64,000 bases of DNA, taken from Paenibacillus sp. IHBB 10380 (GTDB lineage: Bacteria; Bacillota; Bacilli; Paenibacillales; Paenibacillaceae). This document shows positions 8,419 to 15,758 of this stretch, one piece after another. The stretch is taken from the NCBI RefSeq assembly GCF_000949425.1, contig NZ_CP010976.1:1426001-1490000 (forward strand), read 5' to 3'. Positions within the stretch are counted from its first letter, which is position 1; every line of letters begins with the position of its first letter. The notes beneath the pieces are model-generated. The model was not told the origin of the DNA and made no database searches. It worked only from the letters and a program-made list of their open reading frames with translations. The position numbers and the translations under genes are program-made.

Positions 8419-8648
8419 TCAGGGTTTTTATTTTTAAATGAATTAAACCAGAAATTCATACTTTCTCTAGCTATGTAAAATTCTCCGAATTTCCGTATAA
8501 TCAGGCATAGCAACAAAAAATATAAGATAGCTGTCCACAAAATGCATGCACATATTATTGGTAATATTAATAAGGGCGCTGGCATGATAGCAAGTAAATT
8601 AGATGAATTAATTCGTAAAGAACTATGAGAGTATCGCTAGGTGGTATC
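8419..8648. other. short segment between two structured repeats, possible mini-gene
   Basis: This 230-bp stretch has no convincing gene. A 28-codon frame (ATG 8542 to TGA 8626-8628) reads MHAHIIGNINKGAGMI and ends about 20 bases before the next structured repeat, the same spacing as for the longer neighbouring genes. The frame is open upstream without an ATG, so it may be the tail of a decayed cassette gene. Confidence 0.3.
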
Positions 8649-8811
8649 GTCTAACACCGTATCTACGTTTCGGGCTGTTCGGCCCTTGGTTCGCAAGATG
8701 AGGTATGCAGAGAAGCGAATTCAGCTCACAACCCTACGAGGCTAAGTCCCGGCGGACCCGGCGCGTATGCGCCTTAAACCTCTCGGGTTCGTAGATACAG
8801 AAACGTTATAA
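8649..8811 (+). repeat. attC-like structured repeat B
   Basis: A 163-bp element with outer inverted ends. GTCTAAC (8649-8655) and ACGTTATAA (8803-8811) surround the stem GTATCTACG (8659-8667) / CGTAGATAC (8790-8798). Inside are two hairpins, GGGC-loop-GCCC (8672-8685) and GGCGC-GTAT-GCGCC (8760-8773), and the conserved core CGAGGCTAAGTC (8737-8748). GTCTAAC fits the integron attC form RYYYAAC; the right end keeps GTTA but not the full GTTRRRY. It shares this architecture with 9438-9590 although the stem sequences differ, so the fold, not the sequence, is conserved. Confidence 0.65.
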
Positions 8812-8856
8812 GAAATCCCCGCAAAGAGAAAATAATATAAAAGGTGGTTAATTCTA

Positions 8857-9411
8857 ATGAATAATAACTTTTGGGAATTGATAAATCGTTCCAAAGAACA
8901 TGGTGAAGGACAAGTAGAATGGTTAACCAATGAATTAGTTAAACAAAAAACTGATGAGATTTTTAATTTTGAAAATGAGTTCAAGAACAAGATGGATCAG
9001 TCTTATACACCTTCATTATGGGGAGCAGCTTTCGTAATAATGGGGGGATGTTCCGATGATGGATTTGACTACTTTAGAGGTTGGTTAATTTCTAGAGGAG
9101 AAGAACTATATAATAAGGCATTAAAGAATCCTGAATATTTGGCTGAATATTTGACAGAAGATAATTTACAAGAAGATGTATTTGCACCTCAATTGGAAGA
9201 GATCTTATCAGTGGCATCAGATGCATACACATATCAAAAAAACGGTGAATTTGAGTATGATGACGAAATTAATACAGAGTTTTTTGATGAATTAGAAGTC
9301 AGAGGATATAAATTTGAACCAATAGAAATCGAATTTGATTGGGAAGAAGAAGACCTAGAGGAAAGATATCCATTATTGTGGGAAAAATTTGGAGAGAACC
9401 CACTTACATAG
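8857..9411 (+). CDS. DUF4240 domain-containing protein
   Basis: A 184-residue acidic protein. The opening NNFWELINRSKEHGEGQVEWLTNEL and the central MGGCSDDGFDYFRGWLISRGEELYNKAL are the typical DUF4240 pattern (FWxLI ... DFRxWLISxG). The function of the family is unknown; members often lie near toxin-immunity or WGR-type genes. AAGGTGG lies nine bases upstream of the start. The gene is the only one between two structured repeats (8649-8811 and 9438-9590), beginning 45 bases after the first and ending 26 bases before the second, as in a single-gene cassette. AT content is higher than in the NRPS and recycling genes. Confidence 0.8.
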   Translation: MNNNFWELINRSKEHGEGQVEWLTNELVKQKTDEIFNFENEFKNKMDQSYTPSLWGAAFVIMGGCSDDGFDYFRGWLISRGEELYNKALKNPEYLAEYLTEDNLQEDVFAPQLEEILSVASDAYTYQKNGEFEYDDEINTEFFDELEVRGYKFEPIEIEFDWEEEDLEERYPLLWEKFGENPLT

Positions 9412-9437
9412 GTAACGCTTCGAAGGCGGGTACATCT

Positions 9438-9590
9438 GATAACACAGCATTCCTACTGCGGGCATTCGCCCTGGATCGCTTAGAAGGATTTCAAGGAGGT
9501 TAATCAGGCGATACATTCAACCAGCTAAGTTTGACGACCCGGACCTACGGTCCTTAAGCTGCTTGAACGTCAGGAATGCCAAACGTTATC
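9438..9590 (+). repeat. attC-like structured repeat C
   Basis: A 153-bp element. GATAAC (9438-9443) and GTTATC (9585-9590) are exact inverted ends; the next stem GCATTCCT (9447-9454) pairs fully with AGGAATGC (9572-9579). Two inner hairpins, GGGC-ATTC-GCCC (9460-9471) and GGACC-TAC-GGTCC (9541-9553), occupy the same places as in the copy at 8649. GCTAAGT (9524-9530) matches the conserved core. The following GGAAA is shared with 8414-8418. Confidence 0.68.
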
Positions 9591-9708
9591 GGAAAGATAA
9601 GGGAAAGACCAACAAATTCTAAGCGGATTTTGAAAGAATTATAATAAAAGAATATGCCATATAATATCTGTAAAATGCAGCTAAACTGGAATTTGTGGGG
9701 GGATTAAA

Positions 9709-10353
9709 ATAGAAGAATTAAAACCAAACGAAAAAGAGAAAGAAGTATTATCATTACTTTATAATAGATTCTATGATTTATATGAAGAAGTTGTAAATGA
9801 TGATTTTATTAATAAGGATGCTAAAATAAGATTTTATAAACTAAGAGAATCATTTTCGATATATAAAGAATTATTGAGTTATGAGCCGATTAAAGAATAT
9901 ATTAATTGGATGAAAAAAGGTGGACGACCTCATTTTGAAGGGATAATTGCGGATGATTTGTTTAGTTTTATAAGAAATTTATTATTACATTTTCCTATTT
10001 TTGATACATGGGATGAAGTTTATATAAATAAAAACTTAGCCACGTGGAGTAAAGTGGGACAAATAGATAAATTTCTAACTAAAGGTATTGAAGGGAAAAT
10101 TGATGGTAAAGGCACGGTGAAATATAGAATATGGGAAGAAAAAAAGAAAAAAATGACATATTTTTGTATTGATTTTCCCGAGAAATATGATAATACAAAT
10201 ATTTACTTAAAGGATATAATATCTGAAGAAGTTGGAATGAAATTTTGTATGGCATTAATGAGAGCGATATTAGATACTCAGGTAGAGGATTCAGAAGTAC
10301 CAGATATAAAAATAATGTCTCAAGTATATTTACCAATAAAAACAAATATTTGA
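9709..10353 (+). CDS. hypothetical protein, probable non-canonical ATA start
   Basis: The first usual start codon (TTG 9874) leaves a good open frame unused upstream. The frame is open from 9685, with protein-like sequence such as EELKPNEKEKEVLSLLYNRF and YDLYEEVVNDDFINKD. A strong GGGGGG ribosome binding site (9697-9702) sits six bases before ATA 9709, exactly where an ATG is expected, so I place the start there (214 residues). An ATG-to-ATA change or a true AUA start would explain it. The protein is charged and soluble, with a central INWMKKGGRPHFEGIIADDL stretch; I do not recognise the family. It is the gene directly after structured repeat C and is strongly AT-rich, which suggests acquisition as a cassette. 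Confidence 0.6.
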   Translation: MEELKPNEKEKEVLSLLYNRFYDLYEEVVNDDFINKDAKIRFYKLRESFSIYKELLSYEPIKEYINWMKKGGRPHFEGIIADDLFSFIRNLLLHFPIFDTWDEVYINKNLATWSKVGQIDKFLTKGIEGKIDGKGTVKYRIWEEKKKKMTYFCIDFPEKYDNTNIYLKDIISEEVGMKFCMALMRAILDTQVEDSEVPDIKIMSQVYLPIKTNI

Positions 10354-10469
10354 AACTGCATAAATTCTAATTTATTAGTGAGATTATTAGTGCAATAGGT
10401 ATTTTGAAAAATGATAATTCAAGCTCGTATTATCCATGTTATGCAAATAGATTATAGGTATGTAGATAG

Positions 10470-10709
10470 GTGAACTGCCAGGGGGGAAATCCTTGGTTTG
10501 AGGATTCTATCCGCTACTCAGGATTATCTCAATGGTACAAATATCATCAAAACCTTAGGGATATTAGCTACAAAGAATGCAAGAAAATAATTGAAATATG
10601 TATCCAGTATGAACTTATCTCACAACTTTCAAAAGATGATTTCGATGCACTTGTAACTGCCGACATTTTATGTGGTCCAGGTAACTATAACCTTCGAAAG
10701 AGATGGTGA
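10470..10709 (+). CDS. hypothetical protein or gene fragment
   Basis: A 79-codon frame with a GTG start directly after an in-frame TAG. There is no ribosome binding site before it; the purine-rich AGGGGGGAAA lies inside the frame. The sequence from WFEDSIRYSGLSQWYKY through SYKECKKIIEICIQYELISQ is protein-like, and the C-terminus GPGNYNLRKRW runs up to a strong terminator. I read it as the 3' part of a gene that has lost its start. The family is not recognised. Confidence 0.4.
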   Translation: MNCQGGNPWFEDSIRYSGLSQWYKYHQNLRDISYKECKKIIEICIQYELISQLSKDDFDALVTADILCGPGNYNLRKRW

Positions 10710-10719
10710 GTGGAACTTA

Positions 10720-10756
10720 AAACAATCCCATGGCTATTATAGCCATGGGATTGTTT
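10720..10756. terminator. bidirectional terminator
   Basis: A perfect 16-bp stem (AAACAATCCCATGGCT / AGCCATGGGATTGTTT) with a five-base loop, lying between convergent frames at 10709 (+) and 10774 (-). Confidence 0.85.
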
Positions 10757-10773
10757 ATGTGAGGTTGTTGCAT

Positions 10774-11091
10774 CTAACTGCTCTGTTTCTCTAGATCTTT
10801 CTGTTCCAACTGGCTATAACTCAAATACAAGTCCCCAATCTGCTTCAGAACTTCTTCATTCTCGGGCTGGAAATGAATCGCCCATTCCAAGTACTTAATG
10901 GCTTCAACTATTTCCCCTGACTCTAAGCAACGCTCAGACATGAACTGACTAAGCGTAAAAAGTTTTTCTTCCCATTTATCACGTTCTCTCAATATCCAAT
11001 CATCGGACAATATTCTAAATGAGTTCTTATGAAGCTGCTCAAACAATTGCGTACAAAGTTGCTGTTTATGTATGGAATCCTGTTCAGTCAA
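10774..11091 (-). CDS. TPR-like protein, probably a C-terminal remnant
   Basis: A 105-residue minus-strand frame with a TTG start. The frame is open about 10 codons further upstream to an in-frame TGA without an ATG. The second half shows tetratricopeptide repeat character: GEIVEAIKYLEWAIHFQPEN and VLKQIGDLYLSYSQLEQ. No ribosome binding site is visible at the TTG. It is probably the end of a longer TPR protein cut by rearrangement. It shares the bidirectional terminator with the converging + frame. Confidence 0.45.
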   Translation of the reverse strand: MTEQDSIHKQQLCTQLFEQLHKNSFRILSDDWILRERDKWEEKLFTLSQFMSERCLESGEIVEAIKYLEWAIHFQPENEEVLKQIGDLYLSYSQLEQKDLEKQSS

Positions 11092-11219
11092 AGCCTCATC
11101 CAGGAGTTTATAAATACGGTTAAGTCACATTCAATATTTCCGCTTAAGTATAGATATGTTCTTTGTCCAAAATAAGAAATTGGTACTCATCGTTCCTAAT
11201 GAGCTTTCGCAAATCTTAG

Positions 11220-11651
11220 ATGAAGAAACATTATTCGAGAATAAGCAGGTTAGTTCCCGATGCTATAGGTAGCTGGTTGAAGAAAATGTCAACGGTTAAA
11301 TCGTCTCAATTTGCAGTGGCTGTATTTTTGGAGTTTATTGTGTTCATACCAGTGATCTATTATGCTGTAGAGCATCAATGTTACTTGTTTTTTGTTCGGT
11401 TTCAATTTCTTGTTATTGATCCATGTTTTTACTCATCTGACGCAGTCAATTTATCTGAAATGTTATACCCCTGAAGTCGTTACTGGGTTATTAATTACAC
11501 TGCCGTATTCAATTTATTTATTTTATAGAATGATTATTGAAGAACTTGTATCTTTAAAAGGAGTTTTTTTTTATATGCGCCATCAGGTTTGCTACTTATT
11601 CCTTTAGTCATGATAGGGCACAAATTAGGTAAAATAATAATAAGAGACTAA
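11220..11651 (+). pseudogene. HXXEE-domain membrane protein, frameshifted
   Basis: Three frames join into one HXXEE-type small membrane protein. The first (from ATG 11220) reads RISRLVPDAIGSWLKKM and a membrane segment. The second takes over near 11392-11440 with FGFNFLLLIHVFTHLTQSIY and EVVTGLLITLPYSIYLFYRM. The third, after a run of T at about 11564-11573, gives GLLLIPLVMIGHKLG and stops at 11649-11651. The IHVFTHL and YTPEVVTGLL motifs are typical of the family, whose function is unknown. The N-terminal HxxEE region is missing. One of the shifts sits in a homopolymer, so a sequencing error is possible there, but two shifts and a lost N-terminus point to decay. Confidence 0.6.
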
Positions 11652-11661
11652 ACAAGTAAGG

Positions 11662-11699
11662 CTTGATTACCTTTATCAATAGGTCTGTCAAGTTTTTTT
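11662..11699 (+). terminator. rho-independent terminator
   Basis: CTTGA/TCAAG outer and ACCT/AGGT inner pairs, followed by seven T, 10 bases after the HXXEE pseudogene stop. Confidence 0.7.
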
Positions 11700-11816
11700 G
11701 TGTATACTCATACAAAGGGAAGACCCCTAGGGAACTTACCCTCTTAGCGCCAATGCTGACCGATTAGATCGGGGAAAAAACAGAGAACTGCTACATAGAG
11801 AAAATGAGGGGCAAGG

Positions 11817-13442
11817 ATGTGGGTACATATGCATTTACTGAAACTAACAGAAGTCATTAGATGGCAAGCAGGAGTGGAGAAGATTGTGGTGTCAGATGAG
11901 TTTCCTTCGCTGCTAAGCTGTGATCATACAATAAAAATCCGATGGGACAGCGAGTGGAGGCTTCTCCAGAAGGGGCAAATGCTACTGCTGCGAGCTGGCA
12001 AGATGGTGGAACTGGATATAGCAGCAGCGCCTAATTCCGTGCAACTATTCAGGGTTTGTTTTCAGAGTTATGCTCTTATTGAGGATAACGGGGACAAGCT
12101 TACATATAGCTTGGATCCTACGCAGCTGCCTGCTCACGGTTCTGTTGCCGATACAGGGACATTGACTTATCGAGCTGTAACCGTACTGAAAGAACTTGCG
12201 AAGGAATCTATGACGGATGGGCATGCTGTACAAGCCAGACAACATTACCTGTTAAGCGAGCTGCTGGACTTGTTTATTCAGGCGTTGAAGCCAGTCGAAG
12301 AAAAGGTGGATTCTGTTATATGGGAAGCTCTAGAATATATGAATCGTCATTACGATCGACAATTGACTCGCTCTCAGATGGCGAAGATGGTCGGGTTTAA
12401 TACGAGTTATTTCTCTCGTTTGTTCCATAAACGGGTGGGCCGCAGCTTCTCCGATCATCTGAGCCGGGTCAGAGTGGATAAAGCGAAGCAATATTTGCTC
12501 ACTAGTGATGCAACGTTGGGCGCGATCGCGGCAAAGGTTGGGTACGCAGACGGACTGTATCTGAGCCGCAAGTTCAAGCAGATTGTCGGAATGTCACCAA
12601 CTGAATACCGGAATCTGCCTAAGCCCAAGCGTATTGTGGCGATGCAGTATACAGGTGACCTATTAGCTCTTGGGATTAAGCCGATTGCGGCGCCGTTTAC
12701 GCCGTGGGAAGTGTCTCCGTTCTTGATCGAGGAACTGGAGGGAATGCTTGATATGGAGCAGGATGAAACGATGAGGCGTTTACAAACGATTGAAGTGGAT
12801 ATGATTGTGGCTCCGGAGTATCTTTATTACTGGCCGGGCAAATTAGAGCAGTTGGAGCAGCTTGCAAGCGTGATTGTGCTACCGTGGAACCGGTTGGATC
12901 GGATGGAGGCGGTTCGTCTTATGGGGCGGGTCGTTGGTCGAGAAGACGCAGCAGAACAGTGGATTCATCGTTATATGTCGCGGGCAGCTTCAATAGCCTC
13001 CAAGCTGAAAGAGCTGATCCGTCCAGGTGACACGGTCGGGCTATACGAGGTCAGGGAAGACTATACGATTTGTATCTGGAATTCGACCGCCAGAGGTTCC
13101 TTTAATTTATACCATGGATTAAAGTTGACGCCGCATCCCCGAATTCAGCAAGAGGTACTTGCACTGGACACTCATCTGTTTATTGATGAGTCGCTTCTGC
13201 CCGAGTACGCGGCAGATCATATGTTTGTAGTGCTCCCTTCCGGGTCATCTGACTTGTATCACAGCTTTCCGGATAAGCTTAACGATCGGCAAGTATGGCG
13301 AAAACTGTTGGCCCAAGGCAGACGACGTATTTATCCGCTTAAGCTGGAGGAGTTCTGGTGTAATGATGCTGCAGCCTTGGAGAAGCAACTTGGTATTATG
13401 GCAGATCTGCTGCTTGGTGGTACAGTTGTCCACACGAAGTAA
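11817..13442 (+). CDS. AraC-family regulator fused to siderophore-binding domain (Btr-like)
   Basis: A 541-residue two-part regulator. Residues 1-165 form a cupin-like N-terminal region. Residues about 168-265 are the AraC DNA-binding domain (LTRSQMAKMVGFNTSYFSRLF, then LGAIAAKVGYADGLYLSRKF and KQIVGMSPTEYR). Residues about 270-535 are a FhuD-type periplasmic-binding domain beginning KPKRIVAMQYTGDLLALGI, with no signal peptide. This is the layout of Bacillus subtilis Btr, which senses a ferric siderophore in the cytosol and activates the uptake operon. The next gene (13557) encodes a siderophore-binding lipoprotein, its likely target. The binding domain resembles that lipoprotein and the one at 2978. 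A start at ATG 11829 is nearly as good as 11817. A hairpin (CCGATTAGATCGG) lies in the leader near 11760. Confidence 0.9.
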   Translation: MWVHMHLLKLTEVIRWQAGVEKIVVSDEFPSLLSCDHTIKIRWDSEWRLLQKGQMLLLRAGKMVELDIAAAPNSVQLFRVCFQSYALIEDNGDKLTYSLDPTQLPAHGSVADTGTLTYRAVTVLKELAKESMTDGHAVQARQHYLLSELLDLFIQALKPVEEKVDSVIWEALEYMNRHYDRQLTRSQMAKMVGFNTSYFSRLFHKRVGRSFSDHLSRVRVDKAKQYLLTSDATLGAIAAKVGYADGLYLSRKFKQIVGMSPTEYRNLPKPKRIVAMQYTGDLLALGIKPIAAPFTPWEVSPFLIEELEGMLDMEQDETMRRLQTIEVDMIVAPEYLYYWPGKLEQLEQLASVIVLPWNRLDRMEAVRLMGRVVGREDAAEQWIHRYMSRAASIASKLKELIRPGDTVGLYEVREDYTICIWNSTARGSFNLYHGLKLTPHPRIQQEVLALDTHLFIDESLLPEYAADHMFVVLPSGSSDLYHSFPDKLNDRQVWRKLLAQGRRRIYPLKLEEFWCNDAAALEKQLGIMADLLLGGTVVHTK

Positions 13443-13520
13443 CGATTGTCCATGCTCAAGTGGTCACATTTTGAAATAGACGATTGGTGAATGGGAGGTT
13501 ACGATGATGAAGTATTAATT

Positions 13521-13539
13521 GAGAAAGATAATCATTATT
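13521..13539 (+). promoter_or_regulatory. Fur box before siderophore-binding lipoprotein
   Basis: GAGAAAGATAATCATTATT matches the classical 19-bp Fur box at 16 positions. It lies 17 bases before the proposed start at 13557, so Fur bound there would block transcription under iron-replete conditions. Confidence 0.7.
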
Positions 13540-13556
13540 GATTGGAGAGGGAGAAG

Positions 13557-14612
13557 TTGATAAGGCTTAATCAGAGAGAATGGGGTGCAATCCTAATAGC
13601 GTTATTCGTAGTTGTACTTAGCGGATGTGGTGGATCTGGGAACGGCGAACCTGTTCATTCCGTGTCCGCCACGAATACGGCTGCATCAACTGGCAGTGGG
13701 GACACTGAATCAGTTGCACAGGGTACATCTCCTCGTACAGAAGAGAAATCCGCTCCGAATGCAAAACAGGATACCCAAATCGTATCAACAAAACATGGAG
13801 ATGTTGAAATACCTGCACATCCACAGCGAATTATTACACAAGGTTATTTAGCCAATTTTCTGGCATTCGGAATTAAGCCCGTGGGTGCGCCTTATTGGGA
13901 AATCGACAGCCCGTACATGAAACATTTATCGGAAGGTATCGAGGATATCGGCCAAATTGATGGCGGCTCAGTTGAGAAAATGTTATCGCTTAATTCTGAC
14001 TTGATTGTGACAGTTGGGGGAGATGAGAAGCTGAATGAGCAGTATCGAAAAATTGCGCCAACGCTAGTGATTCCTTATGGTACTTATCACGAGGTGCATG
14101 TCGAAATGAGAGCGTTCGGCGAGATTCTCGGTAAGGAGAAGGAAGCTGAGGAATGGCTTGCTGTGTTTGACGATAAGGTAAAGAAGGCTAAAGCTTCAAT
14201 ACAAGGGCTGGTTAAGGAAGGATCGACTTATTCGATTATGGGGCCCTTCGGAAAAGAGTTTTATATTTACGGAGATGGCGTTAACCGCGGCGGACAAGCC
14301 ATCTACCAACAGCTTGGTCTGACCCCGCCTGACAAGGTGAGGAAGGATCTGATTGAAGCTAAGATAGACGCGCTTAGCATATCCGAGGAGAAGATGGCTG
14401 ATTATGCGGGCGATTATATCTTTCTCGATATATCTGGCGGTGCCGAGTTCGACGAGAATTCACCGATATGGGCTTCGCTTGATGCGGTAAAGAACAACCG
14501 GGTGTTCAAGCTGGATGGAGACCGGTTCTGGCCGTATGATCCCATTGCCGTTCAAGCTCAGGTGGAAGAAGTAGCAGCAATGATTCAGGAGCGTCAAGGT
14601 ACAACAAAGTAA
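13557..14612 (+). CDS. iron(III)-siderophore ABC transporter substrate-binding lipoprotein
   Basis: A 351-residue lipoprotein of the FhuD/FepB type. The signal peptide IRLNQREWGAILIALFVVV ends in lipobox LSGC, followed by a Ser/Thr-rich linker of some 50 residues. The binding domain starts HPQRIITQGYLANFLAFGI, with SLNSDLIVTVGGDE and TLVIPYGTYHEVHVEMRAFG. TTG 13557 is preferred over an in-frame TTG at 13542 because GGAGAGG sits six bases before it. The permease and ATPase partners are absent from the window. The gene follows the Btr-like regulator and has its own Fur box. Positions 14055-14465 are duplicated at 43679-44089. Confidence 0.9.
   Translation: MIRLNQREWGAILIALFVVVLSGCGGSGNGEPVHSVSATNTAASTGSGDTESVAQGTSPRTEEKSAPNAKQDTQIVSTKHGDVEIPAHPQRIITQGYLANFLAFGIKPVGAPYWEIDSPYMKHLSEGIEDIGQIDGGSVEKMLSLNSDLIVTVGGDEKLNEQYRKIAPTLVIPYGTYHEVHVEMRAFGEILGKEKEAEEWLAVFDDKVKKAKASIQGLVKEGSTYSIMGPFGKEFYIYGDGVNRGGQAIYQQLGLTPPDKVRKDLIEAKIDALSISEEKMADYAGDYIFLDISGGAEFDENSPIWASLDAVKNNRVFKLDGDRFWPYDPIAVQAQVEEVAAMIQERQGTTK
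14055..14465 (+). repeat. 411-bp direct repeat, left copy (within lipoprotein gene)
   Basis: It matches 43679-44089 base for base except about six substitutions and with no gaps (constant offset 29624). This copy is inside the intact siderophore-binding lipoprotein gene and is the source; the other is a truncated fragment. Together they bracket the NRPS locus in direct orientation. Confidence 0.9.
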
Positions 14613-15018
14613 TAAGAATCTATACAATTGGACTATTATTCCCCGCAGACCTGCAGAAACTGAAAATCGACACAGGCTGAACCAGCCAAACCGGATTAGG
14701 GCTTTCTCATCAGCCAGAATCGAATTTATGACGAAATACGGGTAAGAATCTAACCTACCCAAATGAAGCTGTCAACCCGCTGTAACAGTGGAGTTGGGGG
14801 CTTCTTCGCAATCCTATAGAGGTGAAGAAAAGCGATCAGATAAAAGCCATGTCTGAAGAAAAGACACAGGATTATTAGAGGGCAATGAATTGCGATAAGC
14901 AAAAACTGACAGGACAAATTGAAACGGTAGAAGGAGAGTTAAGAAACATCCATTTAAATTTCATCGGTTAAAACCAGAGGCTTTACCAATGTCCATTCTA
15001 AGAGGTATCGTTTTGCCG
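14613..15018. other. intergenic region after lipoprotein gene
   Basis: No gene recognised on either strand. Frames are short and change often. No clear terminator follows the lipoprotein gene. The base composition is not distinctive. It forms the left border zone of the NRPS locus. Confidence 0.4.
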
Positions 15019-15235
15019 TCAAATCGCAATCACTTCAGGGCTGACTCTTTGCCGTACGGTGTCGACCCATTCTTCACGGACTTTTCCTAACCTTTCCATG
15101 TCCTCATACGTATTGCGGTCGCTTATAATCGCCAGGATCGCGTTTACATAATAGCTTTCAGCTTATGTCGAATTCCATTTCCTTTTCTATCTCCGGAATA
15201 TATTGAAATACGTCCAGCAAACTTTCCCTCTTCAC
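15019..15235 (-). pseudogene. small hypothetical gene with one-base insertion
   Basis: On the minus strand GTG 15235 follows AAAAGGAG by eight bases, a very good start. It encodes KRESLLDVFQYIPEIEKEME and FDI, then hits TGA. Removing one base of the following AA restores AESYYVNAILAIISDRNTYE and a further stretch to the stop at 15019-15021, about 71 residues in total. The charged, helical small protein is not recognised. The strong ribosome binding site and the clean restored frame make a former gene likely. Confidence 0.5.
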
Positions 15236-15758
15236 AAGCTCAGCTCCTTTTCTATCGGTTGAACTTGTTATTCGTTATGACCGGGTCTACGTTCCTATTT
15301 CCTAACTTTCGCAAGTCATTTTCATATAAAATTTGTAGTTTTTAATTGTAATTAACTAATAATAGAATATAATGGATAAATCGGATGTGATAAGTAGATA
15401 TTTCGCTTGAAAACCAGATGACAGATCAAGCAGAAAGGCAGTGCTGTCCATGTATAGGCTACTTTTAAGAGGGAGAGGATATTGACCTAATTTAAAAAGA
15501 TTGTCTGAATTTTCCGATATCTTATAGCCGTGATTTTTATGCAACGATAGTGAGTTAGGTAGATAGAAATATGTCGGATAGTTGATCTCAAAAATATTGC
15601 ATTCACACCTACTAGTAATCCAATTATTCTATTATGAGAAAAAATTGAAAAAATGACATTTTGCGTTTCCGACACTTTTTTTGTCCGATCAGGCTAGATT
15701 TCCATGTGGGGCATCGGTCTGAAACATTAAAAATGACACGTCTGAGGAGGTTGCAATA
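15236..15758. other. long leader of the NRPS operon
   Basis: No gene seen in this AT-rich stretch. It should contain the NRPS promoter. I cannot name a convincing -35/-10 pair, and no Fur box was found, unlike the neighbouring siderophore-binding genes. GAGGAGG at 15744-15750 is the ribosome binding site for the TTG start at 15759. Confidence 0.4.

Noticed and set aside
14460..14762. Minus-strand frame of 100 codons opposite and after the lipoprotein gene 3' end
   Set aside because: Overlaps the real gene antisense, has no ribosome binding site and no recognisable motifs.
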